Notes: a model not told the origin generated them from the sequence alone. Numbered from the stretch's first letter, positions 1 through 5,222 are shown. The stretch is 5,685 bases of DNA from Planctomycetota bacterium (GCA_021805585.1 JAJZEY010000141.1:1-5685), one strand, 5' to 3'. Numbers and translations are program-made.

Positions 1-245
1 TCTGGCGTGGTGCAGCTTTTCGTCTTCACAGCTCGCATTTTTTAACGCCAAGGCCACTTCATGTAATCCAAAATGGCCTGACGCCCGATTTATTGGCAGA
101 TCCAAACTATGCACCCATGCGGGCCGGGACTTTGCCAAACCTTCGCAGTTTGGCCACAAAAACGGCACTGGCGTGCAACCAGGGGCAAAAGTCTCCACCA
201 CAGGGCCAAATGGTTTACCCCCCAATTGCCGGCCATGATCAACCC
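1..245. other. Left-edge region with no supported gene
   Basis: No gene here can be defended. Two + strand frames stay open from the left edge: frame 3 to a TAA at 249-251 (82 codons) and frame 2 to a TGA at 236-238. Either could be the C-terminal end of a gene starting outside the window. Against this, two overlapping open frames cannot both be real, I recognise no motif in either, and the frame 3 third-position GC is only about half, with no coding bias. If one is real, frame 3 is the better candidate because its stop falls exactly at the start of the tandem repeats at 246. A 48-codon - strand frame starting at 237 has no ribosome binding site and many Trp and Cys residues, so it is not called. 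Confidence 0.35.
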
Positions 246-281
246 GTTTAACCCATCGTTTAACCCATCGTTTAACCCACC
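246..281. repeat. Three 12-bp direct repeats upstream of lipA
   Basis: GTTTAACCCATC occurs at 246-257 and again at 258-269. A third copy at 270-281 differs by one base (GTTTAACCCACC). The copies are exactly head to tail and end about 38 bp upstream of the TATAAT box of the proposed lipA promoter. With a start point near 331 they lie at roughly -85 to -50. A spacing of about one helical turn plus 1-2 bp would place protein-binding sites on nearly the same face of the DNA, so an iteron-like operator is possible. A simple slippage repeat is the alternative. Confidence 0.85.
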
Positions 282-296
282 GGCTTAAGTCAAAGG

Positions 297-324
297 TTTA
301 ATCCGCAGGCCAATCCGCTATAAT
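297..324 (+). promoter_or_regulatory. Candidate lipA promoter
   Basis: A perfect -10 hexamer TATAAT lies at 319-324. The best -35 at normal spacing is weak (TTTAAT at 297-302, 16-bp spacer, three of six consensus positions), so the promoter would probably need an activator or depend on its -10 box. The expected start point near 331 gives a leader of about 88 nt before the lipA ATG. A second -10-like element (TACAAT, 396-401) lies closer to the gene but lacks a recognisable -35. This is consensus matching only. Confidence 0.35.
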
Positions 325-350
325 CCGGCACTGGCCCGTCCGGGCGGGTT

Positions 351-365
351 GTCGGCGTAGCCGGC
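351..365 (+). promoter_or_regulatory. GC-rich hairpin in the lipA leader
   Basis: GTCGGC (351-356) pairs with GCCGGC (360-365) around a 3-nt loop, with one G-T wobble. It can be enclosed by GGCCC (333-337) and GGGCC (370-374), giving a compact structured leader from about 333 to 374. No T-run follows, so it is not an intrinsic terminator. It does not cover the lipA start, which is about 45 nt further on. A role in RNA stability or translation is possible. I see no known riboswitch consensus. Confidence 0.35.
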
Positions 366-418
366 GATTGGGCCTGGTTATTTTGCGAGGCTGTATACAA
401 TAAAACGAGCCGAAAAAT

Positions 419-1339
419 ATGATTGATTCAGAAAAATCTTCGGTTTCTCTACCGGTCATGGACAGCAACAAGCCAGATTTCATGGCACCTGGCCGCAAGC
501 CGGCGTGGCTGCGGGTAAAGCTGCCGGCGGGTCCGGGCTACAGTCGGCTGCGCGGCGTGATTGATGAAAATCGTCTGCACACGGTCTGTGAATCGGCTAA
601 ATGCCCGAACATGGGGGAGTGCTGGTCGCGCGGGACGGCCACGATCATGATCTTAGGGGATGTCTGCACGCGAAGCTGTGGCTTCTGCCATATTAAAACG
701 GGTCGCCCGCCGATGCTGGACCTTGAAGAGCCAAATCGTGTGGCCGCCGCCGTTGCGGTCATGAAGCTTCGGCATATTGTCATGACCTCGGTGAATCGGG
801 ATGAATTAAAAGATGGCGGCGCGGGCGTGTGGGCCGCGACTATCCGGGAAGTGCGATCGGCATCGCCTGGAACCACCATTGAAGTGCTGATTCCCGATTT
901 CTGTGGCCATTGGAACGATCTGCAAACGGTGCTTGATGCGCGGCCGGATATTTTGAATCACAACATTGAAACCGTGCCCAGCCAGTATTTCCGGGTGCGG
1001 CCGCAGGCAAAATATCCGCGTTCGCTGGAACTGCTTGGTCGCGCGAAGGAACAGGGCTTTTTGACCAAAACCGGGTTGATGCTGGGCATCGGGGAAACGG
1101 ATGAGGAACTGATTCAAACTCTGGGCGACATTCGTGCCCGGAAGGTGGATATTGTAACCTTGGGTCAGTATTTGCAGCCCACACGGGAACACCTGCCGAT
1201 AGACCGATGGATCACTCCTGAGCAGTTTTCGCGCTTCAAACAAATCGGTCTGGAAATGGGTTTTTCGGTGGTCGAATCCGGTCCGCTGGTTCGCTCCAGT
1301 TATCATGCCGATGAACAGGCCGCGGTGGTAACCGGGTAG
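419..1339 (+). CDS. lipA: Lipoyl synthase LipA (radical SAM)
   Basis: Lipoyl synthase inserts two sulfur atoms at C6 and C8 of protein-bound octanoyl groups, the last step of lipoate cofactor synthesis for pyruvate and 2-oxoglutarate dehydrogenases and the glycine cleavage system. It acts in the cytoplasm. The 306-residue product has both iron-sulfur sites of the family. The auxiliary cluster cysteines are C57, C62 and C68 ([12 protein letters not shown]). The radical SAM motif CTRSCGFC has C83, C87 and C90. Other family blocks are [13 protein letters not shown] (123-135), LNHNIETV (179-186), GLMLGIGET (219-227) and TLGQYLQPT (247-255). The C-terminal RSSYHA motif (292-297) supplies the serine ligand of the auxiliary cluster in known structures. 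Length is normal for the family. The ATG at 419 is the most upstream start but has only a weak purine stretch before it. Later ATGs at 458 and 482 have no better ribosome site, so the first 20-25 residues are uncertain. No lipB is visible nearby; the gene seems to be transcribed alone and converges on mreC. Confidence 0.96.
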   Translation: MIDSEKSSVSLPVMDSNKPDFMAPGRKPAWLRVKLPAGPGYSRLRGVIDENRLHTVCESAKCPNMGECWSRGTATIMILGDVCTRSCGFCHIKTGRPPMLDLEEPNRVAAAVAVMKLRHIVMTSVNRDELKDGGAGVWAATIREVRSASPGTTIEVLIPDFCGHWNDLQTVLDARPDILNHNIETVPSQYFRVRPQAKYPRSLELLGRAKEQGFLTKTGLMLGIGETDEELIQTLGDIRARKVDIVTLGQYLQPTREHLPIDRWITPEQFSRFKQIGLEMGFSVVESGPLVRSSYHADEQAAVVTG

Positions 1340-1398
1340 AAAACAGCGGTCGGCTCGGGAATATCGCGCTGCGGCCAATGCATCCTGATTTGCAGGCG

Positions 1399-1416
1399 TA
1401 ACCGCACGAGCGGTTA
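1399..1416. terminator. Weak hairpin in the lipA/mreC convergent gap
   Basis: TAACCG (1399-1404) and CGGTTA (1411-1416) form a perfect 6-bp stem with a 6-nt loop, within the 100-bp space between the lipA stop and the mreC stop. The position is right for a bidirectional terminator, but there is no clear T-run on either side and the stem is short. It could equally be chance. Confidence 0.25.
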
Positions 1417-1439
1417 ACATGCACAATGCGATTCACAAG

Positions 1440-2297
1440 TTAACGCCGCGCCGTCAGCACAATCCAGACATGATGAATTTGTTGAACATCCACGCGTGGG
1501 GCGATTTTTAACTTCCACCGCAACGATGTGCGATTGGATGGCCGCACGCTGTTGACCACCCCAATAACCGCACCGCTGACGGCGGCGGGCCAGTCTGTGT
1601 CATTAAGCAGCAGCAGGTCGCCCGGACGCGGTGGTGAATAACCAAGGGCTTCATTGGGGCGGCAGCGCATCAGTCCGTTGCCGCGGCCGCGCACAAAACA
1701 TTGCGGGTCGATGGAAATCTGGCCTTCGGGCGCGGGGCGCACAATAGCGGCAATTTCCTTCATTCGCGGGTCGGTCAAAAGTCGGACGGTGCAGGTTTCG
1801 GGCCCGACGGAAACAAGTCGGCCCACCAGTGCCTGATGGGCCAGGACGGCATCTCCCACGGCTATTCGCGGGTCATCGCGGTAGCCCTGGTCAAGGGTGC
1901 AGGAATCGACCGAACCGGTGGAGAAGCCATCAATATTGGCGATGCGGCGAACCGCCGAAGCCAGACCCGGAAAATCCCGCGTGACGAGCTTGGATTCGCG
2001 CACGATATTTTGCAGCAGTGCGATGCGCTGCACGAGCATGGCAATTTCATTCTGATCGCGCTGCTTAACGAAGGTGATTCGGCTGGTAATGTCCGGCTGC
2101 GGGTGCAGCACACGATTCAATGAAACCTGTGCCCAGGAAAAAGTCCATGCCACGGGAACCAGGGCGCTTTTGACGAGTTGTGAAATAAAAACGCGCGGCC
2201 GGTGAACCACTGTCGGCTGGCGCGCGGAAAGCACAATGCACACAGCGGCAGCCAGGTTTAAGATCCAGAACCAGCGACGTGGCGACATTCGAATCAT
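1440..2297 (-). CDS. mreC: Rod shape-determining protein MreC
   Basis: MreC is a bitopic inner-membrane protein that links cytoplasmic MreB filaments to the periplasmic wall-synthesis machinery (RodA and PBP2 in rod-shaped bacteria). The 285-residue product has the expected plan: a short basic N-terminus (R3, R7, R8), a membrane segment at about 10-25, a helical region with coiled-coil character at about 72-105, and a beta-rich periplasmic part. The stretch VGDAVLAHQALVGRLVSVG (147-165) followed by TVRLLTDP (170-177) matches the conserved MreC core, where a G-V motif is followed by 'LLTD'. A second beta block lies near 225-280. Length is typical for the family. ATG at 2297 is chosen because no in-frame start lies close upstream, but no Shine-Dalgarno sequence is visible before it; a second ATG three codons on (2288) is no better. 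mreC follows mreB by 142 bp on the same strand, the usual order. The usual next gene, mreD, is absent: lipA lies convergent just beyond. Confidence 0.88.
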   Translation of the reverse strand: MIRMSPRRWFWILNLAAAVCIVLSARQPTVVHRPRVFISQLVKSALVPVAWTFSWAQVSLNRVLHPQPDITSRITFVKQRDQNEIAMLVQRIALLQNIVRESKLVTRDFPGLASAVRRIANIDGFSTGSVDSCTLDQGYRDDPRIAVGDAVLAHQALVGRLVSVGPETCTVRLLTDPRMKEIAAIVRPAPEGQISIDPQCFVRGRGNGLMRCRPNEALGYSPPRPGDLLLLNDTDWPAAVSGAVIGVVNSVRPSNRTSLRWKLKIAPRVDVQQIHHVWIVLTARR

Positions 2298-2351
2298 GCA
2301 AGGCCCGAAAACGGCAATGTTGAAGTTTTTCGCACGCGCGGCCCGCTAACG

Positions 2352-2397
2352 GTTGGCAACCCGCAGCGGACGGGACAGGCCGTCCGCAATGGCCAAC
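2352..2397 (-). promoter_or_regulatory. Strong intercistronic hairpin between mreB and mreC
   Basis: GCGGACGG (2366-2373) and CCGTCCGC (2380-2387) form a perfect 8-bp stem around a 6-nt loop. It is enclosed by a second perfect stem, GTTGGC (2352-2357) with GCCAAC (2392-2397), across small asymmetric internal loops. The structure lies in the 142-bp gap between mreB and mreC, about 55 nt before the mreC start on the transcript. There is no T-run downstream on the - strand, so a full terminator is unlikely. An mRNA-stabilising element, partial attenuation or RNA processing that sets the MreB-to-MreC ratio are possible roles. Confidence 0.55.
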
Positions 2398-2439
2398 AGC
2401 GGTCGCGGTGCGTTCGCGGCGGTGCCCAAAACGCGGATG

Positions 2440-3492
2440 TCAGGAATCATCCAGGTCTGATTCCAGCGCCTCTTTGCAGCTTTCCAGGTTTTCCACCAGC
2501 ACGCCGGTGCCGCGCGCCACGCAGGTAAGCGGGTCTTCCGCGCGGCGGACAGGCAGGCCGGTGGCCTGATGAATGACCTGGTCGACCCCGCGTAACAGGC
2601 TGCCGCCACCCGCCAGGCAGATGCCGGTTTCCACCAGATCCGCGGCAAGTTCCGGTTCAGCGCGGCCCAAAGTCACGGTAATGGCATCAATAATTTTGCC
2701 GATTGGCTCCTGGAGCGCTTCACGAATTTCTTCGCTGGTGATAATGCATTTTCGCGGCAGACCGCTGATCATATCCCGTCCGCGGACTTCCATGGTGGTT
2801 TCCGGCCCGGTCGGCCCGGCGGAACCAATTTCAATTTTGATGCGTTCGGCGGAAAGATCGCCGATCATGAGATTGTAGGTTTTTTTCATGTGGTTGACGA
2901 TCGCTTCATCGAAGTTGTCGCCCGCGGTCCGAATGGATTCGCTGGCGGCAATATCGGCCATGGAAATAATGGCCACTTCGGTGGTGCCGCCGCCAATATC
3001 CACAATCATTGAACCGATGGGTTCACCGAACGGCAGCCCGGCACCAATCGCCGCGGCCTTGGGTTCTTCCACCAGATAAACCCGCCGCGCATTGGCCTGC
3101 ATGGCGGAATGAAACACAGCCTGTTTTTCAACCGCGGTAATGCCCGATGGAATGGCAATCAGGACGCGCGGCTTAAGCCATCGCCGCCGACCATGCACTT
3201 TCTGAATAAAGTAGGTAAGCATCGCTTCGGTAATTTCAAAATCACTGATCACGCCATCTTTAAGCGGACGAATTGCCGTAATGCTGCCGGGGGTTTTTCC
3301 CAGCATTTCCTTGGCGCGAAGTCCCACCGCAGTGCCGTTGTCCAGCACAATATTGGTTCCCTTGCGCACCGCCACCACGGATGGCTCATTAAGAACAATA
3401 CCCTGCCCACGTACACAAACCAGCGTGTTGCATGTTCCTAAGTCAATTCCCATATCCAGGGAAAACCATCCAAGGGCAGAATCAAAAAACAC
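2440..3492 (-). CDS. mreB: Rod shape-determining protein MreB (bacterial actin)
   Basis: MreB is an ATP-binding actin homologue that forms membrane-bound filaments and directs side-wall peptidoglycan synthesis. The 350-residue product spans the whole family. Phosphate loop 1 is DLGTCNTLV (17-25), phosphate loop 2 is VDIGGGTTEV (164-173), the adenosine motif is LAGGGSLL (293-300), and VEEPKAAAIGAG (141-152) and AERIKIEIGSA (215-225) are family-conserved. The N-terminal MFFDSALGWF is hydrophobic and amphipathic, like the membrane-binding helix of other MreBs. The start is GTG at 3492, supported by GGAG at 3502-3505 nine nt upstream; the in-frame ATG at codon 14 would remove that helix and lacks a good ribosome site. 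Cys21 replaces the more usual Ala, and Lys145 follows 'EEP' where Met is common; neither should abolish nucleotide binding. The tail (about 335-350) is acidic and slightly long. mreC follows, and a 590-bp non-coding region lies upstream. Confidence 0.96.
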   Translation of the reverse strand: MFFDSALGWFSLDMGIDLGTCNTLVCVRGQGIVLNEPSVVAVRKGTNIVLDNGTAVGLRAKEMLGKTPGSITAIRPLKDGVISDFEITEAMLTYFIQKVHGRRRWLKPRVLIAIPSGITAVEKQAVFHSAMQANARRVYLVEEPKAAAIGAGLPFGEPIGSMIVDIGGGTTEVAIISMADIAASESIRTAGDNFDEAIVNHMKKTYNLMIGDLSAERIKIEIGSAGPTGPETTMEVRGRDMISGLPRKCIITSEEIREALQEPIGKIIDAITVTLGRAEPELAADLVETGICLAGGGSLLRGVDQVIHQATGLPVRRAEDPLTCVARGTGVLVENLESCKEALESDLDDS

Positions 3493-3501
3493 GCAATCAC
3501 G

Positions 3502-3505
3502 CTCC
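3502..3505 (-). promoter_or_regulatory. Ribosome binding site setting the mreB GTG start
   Basis: GGAG on the - strand, nine nt upstream of the GTG at 3492. It supports the longer mreB form that includes the amphipathic N-terminal helix. Confidence 0.6.
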
Positions 3506-3602
3506 GTTTTTTACCGGCATCCGGGGGAAAACTCTCGTTCGATGCGGTACCGCAGGACGATTTTCCCGGAAACAACTGGTTCAATTGGCCGCGTAAACGA
3601 AT

Positions 3603-3638
3603 AAACAGCCATAAGTATTATCGGAATACGGGCTGTTT
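3603..3638. terminator. Terminator-like hairpin in the mreB leader
   Basis: AAACAGCC (3603-3610) pairs perfectly with GGCTGTTT (3631-3638). Inside it, GTATT (3615-3619) pairs with AATAC (3625-3629) around a 5-nt loop, making a two-part stem. Read on the + strand it ends in five T residues (3636-3640), as an intrinsic terminator would. Read on the - strand, toward mreB, it is followed by TTTATT, a weaker U-tract. No + strand gene lies upstream that needs a terminator here, so a block or attenuator about 110 nt before the mreB start is more likely. Confidence 0.5.
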
Positions 3639-3682
3639 TTGAATCACACCGGTTCAAAAAAGCCCTTTCCACCCTGCGGCCT

Positions 3683-3710
3683 ATTATCCACCGCATCGAT
3701 CCGGTCTTAA
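3683..3710 (-). promoter_or_regulatory. Candidate mreB promoter, proximal
   Basis: On the - strand TTAAGA (3705-3710) and GATAAT (3683-3688) are separated by 16 bp, matching four and five of the six consensus positions. Transcription would start near 3676, giving a leader of about 185 nt that includes the hairpin at 3603-3638. Consensus match only. Confidence 0.25.
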
Positions 3711-3821
3711 GGTCACGCGGCGGGTTTCTTCCGCAGGGGGCACCGGGAATGAACTTAAGGCAGGTTGGCATTACGCCTGTCAACGGGCAAAGCATCCAAA
3801 TCCCAAGTGCCTGTTGGCCCT

Positions 3822-3849
3822 ATATTAGGTGGAAGGCGAATTTTATCAA
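3822..3849 (-). promoter_or_regulatory. Candidate mreB promoter, distal
   Basis: On the - strand TTGATA (3844-3849, five of six consensus bases) and TAATAT (3822-3827, four of six) are 16 bp apart. The resulting leader to mreB would be about 320 nt. The -35 box overlaps one arm of the inverted repeat at 3835-3915, so a factor bound there could affect it. Consensus match only. Confidence 0.25.
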
Positions 3850-3915
3850 GTGGAACAGGGTTGAGTGGCCAAGATAATTTTGTAACGGTGAACCGGTGGA
3901 GTTAATAAATTCGCC
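3835..3915. repeat. Long-range inverted repeat upstream of mreB
   Basis: GGCGAATTTTAT (3835-3846) is the inverse of ATAAATTCGCC (3905-3915), with one extra T in the left arm. The arms are 58 bp apart. They could be a pair of half-sites for a looping regulator or the base of a structured RNA. The sequence between them shows no compelling secondary stem. Confidence 0.4.
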
Positions 3916-4013
3916 GGAGCGGGGACGGGATTGGATCGGCTTAGGGGCTTAAAATTTCACTGGAAATCCGGGCGAAACCAAATGGGAAGTTCCGCCAACG
4001 CCAATCGGATGCC

Positions 4014-4099
4014 AAGTTAAAAACCGATCCGGCTCTAAAACCAATCCCGGTTAAAAGCCTATCGCGGTCAAAAACCTATCCCGGTTAAAAGCCTATCAT
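4014..4099. repeat. Degenerate tandem repeat of about 17 bp, five copies
   Basis: Five head-to-tail units: 4014-4030, 4031-4048 (18 bp, most diverged), 4049-4065, 4066-4082 and 4083-4099. The consensus is close to GGTTAAAAACCTATCCC. A sixth partial unit starts with GGTT at 4100. The last unit contains the stop codon and final four residues of the small membrane gene, so either the array arose from the gene end or the gene end was captured by the array. Confidence 0.7.
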
Positions 4100-4228
4100 G
4101 GTTCGGTAATTAATCAGCACGTAAACCAGCGCCACTATCGTGGCCAGCAGGCCAATCAGCGCCAGCGCTGTGTAAACATTCGGCTGTGGTCTGACGGAAA
4201 CACGACCTGGAGGATTGACACGCGACAT
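4085..4228 (-). CDS. 47-residue single-pass membrane peptide
   Basis: I do not recognise a named family. The frame reads from ATG at 4228 to TAA at 4087-4085. The N-terminus (residues 1-18) is rich in Pro, Arg and Val with R3, R9 and R13; it is followed by a clear hydrophobic helix at about 19-39 (core ALALIGLLATIVALVYVLI), then NYRTMIGF. The basic N-terminus predicts N-in, C-out topology by the positive-inside rule. GGGAG (4234-4238) is an excellent ribosome site five nt before the ATG. It lies 97 bp downstream of the coiled-coil gene on the same strand, so co-transcription is likely. A good ribosome site, a clean membrane helix and conserved orientation argue that the gene is real despite its size. 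The ribosome site lies inside a hairpin, suggesting translational control. A partner or small regulatory subunit of the upstream coiled-coil protein is an inference from context only. Confidence 0.72.
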   Translation of the reverse strand: MSRVNPPGRVSVRPQPNVYTALALIGLLATIVALVYVLINYRTMIGF

Positions 4229-4233
4229 GGTAA

Positions 4234-4273
4234 CTCCCGGAAATTTTCCGGGCGGCGGAAAACAGTCGCCCGG
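4234..4273 (-). promoter_or_regulatory. Two mutually exclusive hairpins over the small gene's ribosome site
   Basis: On the transcript (- strand) three arms can be read. Arm 1 is CCGGGCG (4273-4267), arm 2 is CGCCCGG (4254-4248), and arm 3 is TTCCGGG (4242-4236). Arms 1 and 2 form a perfect 7-bp stem with a 12-nt loop. The end of arm 2, extended to CCCGGAA (4252-4246), pairs perfectly with arm 3 around a 3-nt loop. Both stems need CCCGG, so they compete. Arm 3 contains the GGG of the GGGAG ribosome site, so the second stem would hide it and the first would free it. As DNA, 4236-4252 is a 17-bp palindrome that could instead be a protein operator. Confidence 0.55.
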
Positions 4274-4279
4274 TCAACA

Positions 4280-4298
4280 GCCGCGGCTGGACCGCGGC
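4280..4298 (-). promoter_or_regulatory. All-GC hairpin after the coiled-coil gene
   Basis: GCCGCGG (4280-4286) pairs with CCGCGGC (4292-4298) around a 5-nt loop, 27 nt after the stop of the coiled-coil gene. No U-tract follows on the - strand, so it is probably not an intrinsic terminator. It may protect the upstream message from 3' exonucleases or be part of the leader of the small gene. Confidence 0.45.
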
Positions 4299-4325
4299 AA
4301 CGCATTCACACAGCGGGATCCGCGC

Positions 4326-5201
4326 TTACGAACCCGGACCGCTCATGACCATTTCATCCACCGCGACTTTGGCTCCCGGTGCAACCAGCGTCACCATTCC
4401 GATTGATTCGGTGGCATCGGACTGCTGAACAATCACATCTCCGATGTATTTCTGGCCGTTGTAAATGGTCAGGCGCGTACCCTTGGTCACGCCGTCCTTG
4501 TCACCAAGTGTGGTGCTGACATAGGTATGGCCATTAAATACACGAACGTTTCGCACGGTGCCGTTTACCAGTACCGAAGTCGGAACGCCCATCATGGCGG
4601 TCAAAGAAGCCGAGGTTCCCGGACCTTTGGACGCCATTGCGGTGGACATAGCCTGACGAATTTTCTTGGTAAGCGCCGCGACACTTTCCTGAAGTGTCTG
4701 AATGGTCTTTTCGGCGGCGTCACGCTGATTGGTCAGTTCATCGTTGCGGCGGTTAAGCTGCGCGTTTTCGTTGATGTATTTGAGTTCCGACGGACGCAAC
4801 CGGTTGAGCTGTGTGGTCTGGTCCGCGACCTGTTTGTTCAGCGAATTGACCGTATTGGTCAGCAGCGTGACATTGGTGCTGGCTGCGGATTGCGCTGCCT
4901 TCAGCTGGGCAATCGTGATGCCATCATCCGACAGCTTGCCTTGAAGGGCAAGAATCTGCGTTTGAAGCTGCCGCGTTTCGCGGGCGGCCAGGCGATTGGC
5001 CCCCAGCAGGTTGTGCCGCAGCACCAAGTTGCTGCGTTCGGCGGCGCTAAGGGCCGCGGCGGAGGCGATGGCCGTTTTCTGCTGGGCCAGCACTTCGCCC
5101 TTATAGCGATCCTGCTTGTAAATAAATTGCACGACCAGCACGGAAAGAACCAATGCCAGCACAAGCTGCAAAACGACGAAGATTTTGGTAAGTGCGTTCA
5201 A
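4326..5201 (-). CDS. Membrane-anchored coiled-coil protein with beta-rich C-terminus
   Basis: No named family is recognised. The start is TTG at 5201, chosen because GGGAGG lies five nt upstream; an in-frame ATG at 5261 would add 20 residues with no ribosome site and would bury the hydrophobic segment. The 291-residue product starts MNALTKIF, then has one membrane helix at about 8-27 (VVLQLVLALVLSVLVVQFIY region). A long Ala-, Gln- and Leu-rich helical stretch follows (about 35-185) with coiled-coil character, including KLSDDGITIAQLKAA, NSLNKQVADQ and AEKTIQTLQESVAALTKKI. After a Gly/Ser/Thr linker (about 190-205), residues 208-290 look beta-rich: GTVRNVRVFNGHTYVSTTLG, GDKDGVTKGTRLTIYNGQ, KYIGDVIVQQ. 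The body is probably periplasmic. The plan resembles MreC (membrane helix, coiled coil, beta domain), but I see no sequence match. The 47-residue gene follows. High Ala content makes the large opposite-strand frames over it shadows. Confidence 0.82.
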   Translation of the reverse strand: MNALTKIFVVLQLVLALVLSVLVVQFIYKQDRYKGEVLAQQKTAIASAAALSAAERSNLVLRHNLLGANRLAARETRQLQTQILALQGKLSDDGITIAQLKAAQSAASTNVTLLTNTVNSLNKQVADQTTQLNRLRPSELKYINENAQLNRRNDELTNQRDAAEKTIQTLQESVAALTKKIRQAMSTAMASKGPGTSASLTAMMGVPTSVLVNGTVRNVRVFNGHTYVSTTLGDKDGVTKGTRLTIYNGQKYIGDVIVQQSDATESIGMVTLVAPGAKVAVDEMVMSGPGS

Positions 5202-5206
5202 GGGCG

Positions 5207-5212
5207 CCTCCC
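5207..5212 (-). promoter_or_regulatory. Ribosome binding site deciding a TTG start
   Basis: GGGAGG on the - strand, five nt upstream of TTG at 5201. It is the strongest ribosome site in the window and places the start of the coiled-coil gene 20 codons inside the longest open frame. Confidence 0.75.
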
Positions 5213-5222
5213 GTTGGAGAAC

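Larger units (their letters stand above)
3493..4084. other. Long non-coding region upstream of mreB
   Basis: About 590 bp without a gene I can support. A 94-codon - strand frame (3795-3511) overlaps it, but the peptide has no recognisable motif, no clear ribosome site, and runs through the terminator-like hairpin, so it is not called. The region holds candidate mreB promoters, a hairpin, a long-range inverted repeat and a tandem repeat, listed separately. A perfect -35 hexamer TTGACA (- strand, 3778-3783) is also present but has no matching -10. A TTTCCCGGAAA element at 3562-3572, about 75 bp before the mreB start, loosely resembles the palindromes near the right-hand genes. Confidence 0.6.

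Noticed and set aside
91..237. 48-codon - strand frame
   Set aside because: No ribosome site, unusual Trp and Cys content, no membrane or other motif.
246..281. CRISPR array or replication iterons
   Set aside because: The units are contiguous 12-mers without spacers, so not CRISPR. No replication gene or AT-rich origin region is next to them.
394..401. TATACA/TACAAT as the lipA -10 box
   Set aside because: No -35 at acceptable spacing and it would leave a leader of only about 12 nt. The TATAAT at 319-324 is preferred.
806..1426. 206-codon open frame on the - strand
   Set aside because: It is antisense to lipA, which is certain from its cysteine motifs. No ribosome site or recognisable domain.
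2573..3441. Several + strand frames over mreB
   Set aside because: All are antisense to mreB and have no motifs; mreB is unambiguous.
3511..3795. 94-codon - strand frame upstream of mreB
   Set aside because: No recognisable domain, mixed composition, no clear ribosome site, and it runs through the hairpin at 3603-3638. Possible but not supported.
4014..4099. CRISPR-like repeats
   Set aside because: Units are head to tail without spacers and are degenerate; no cas gene nearby.
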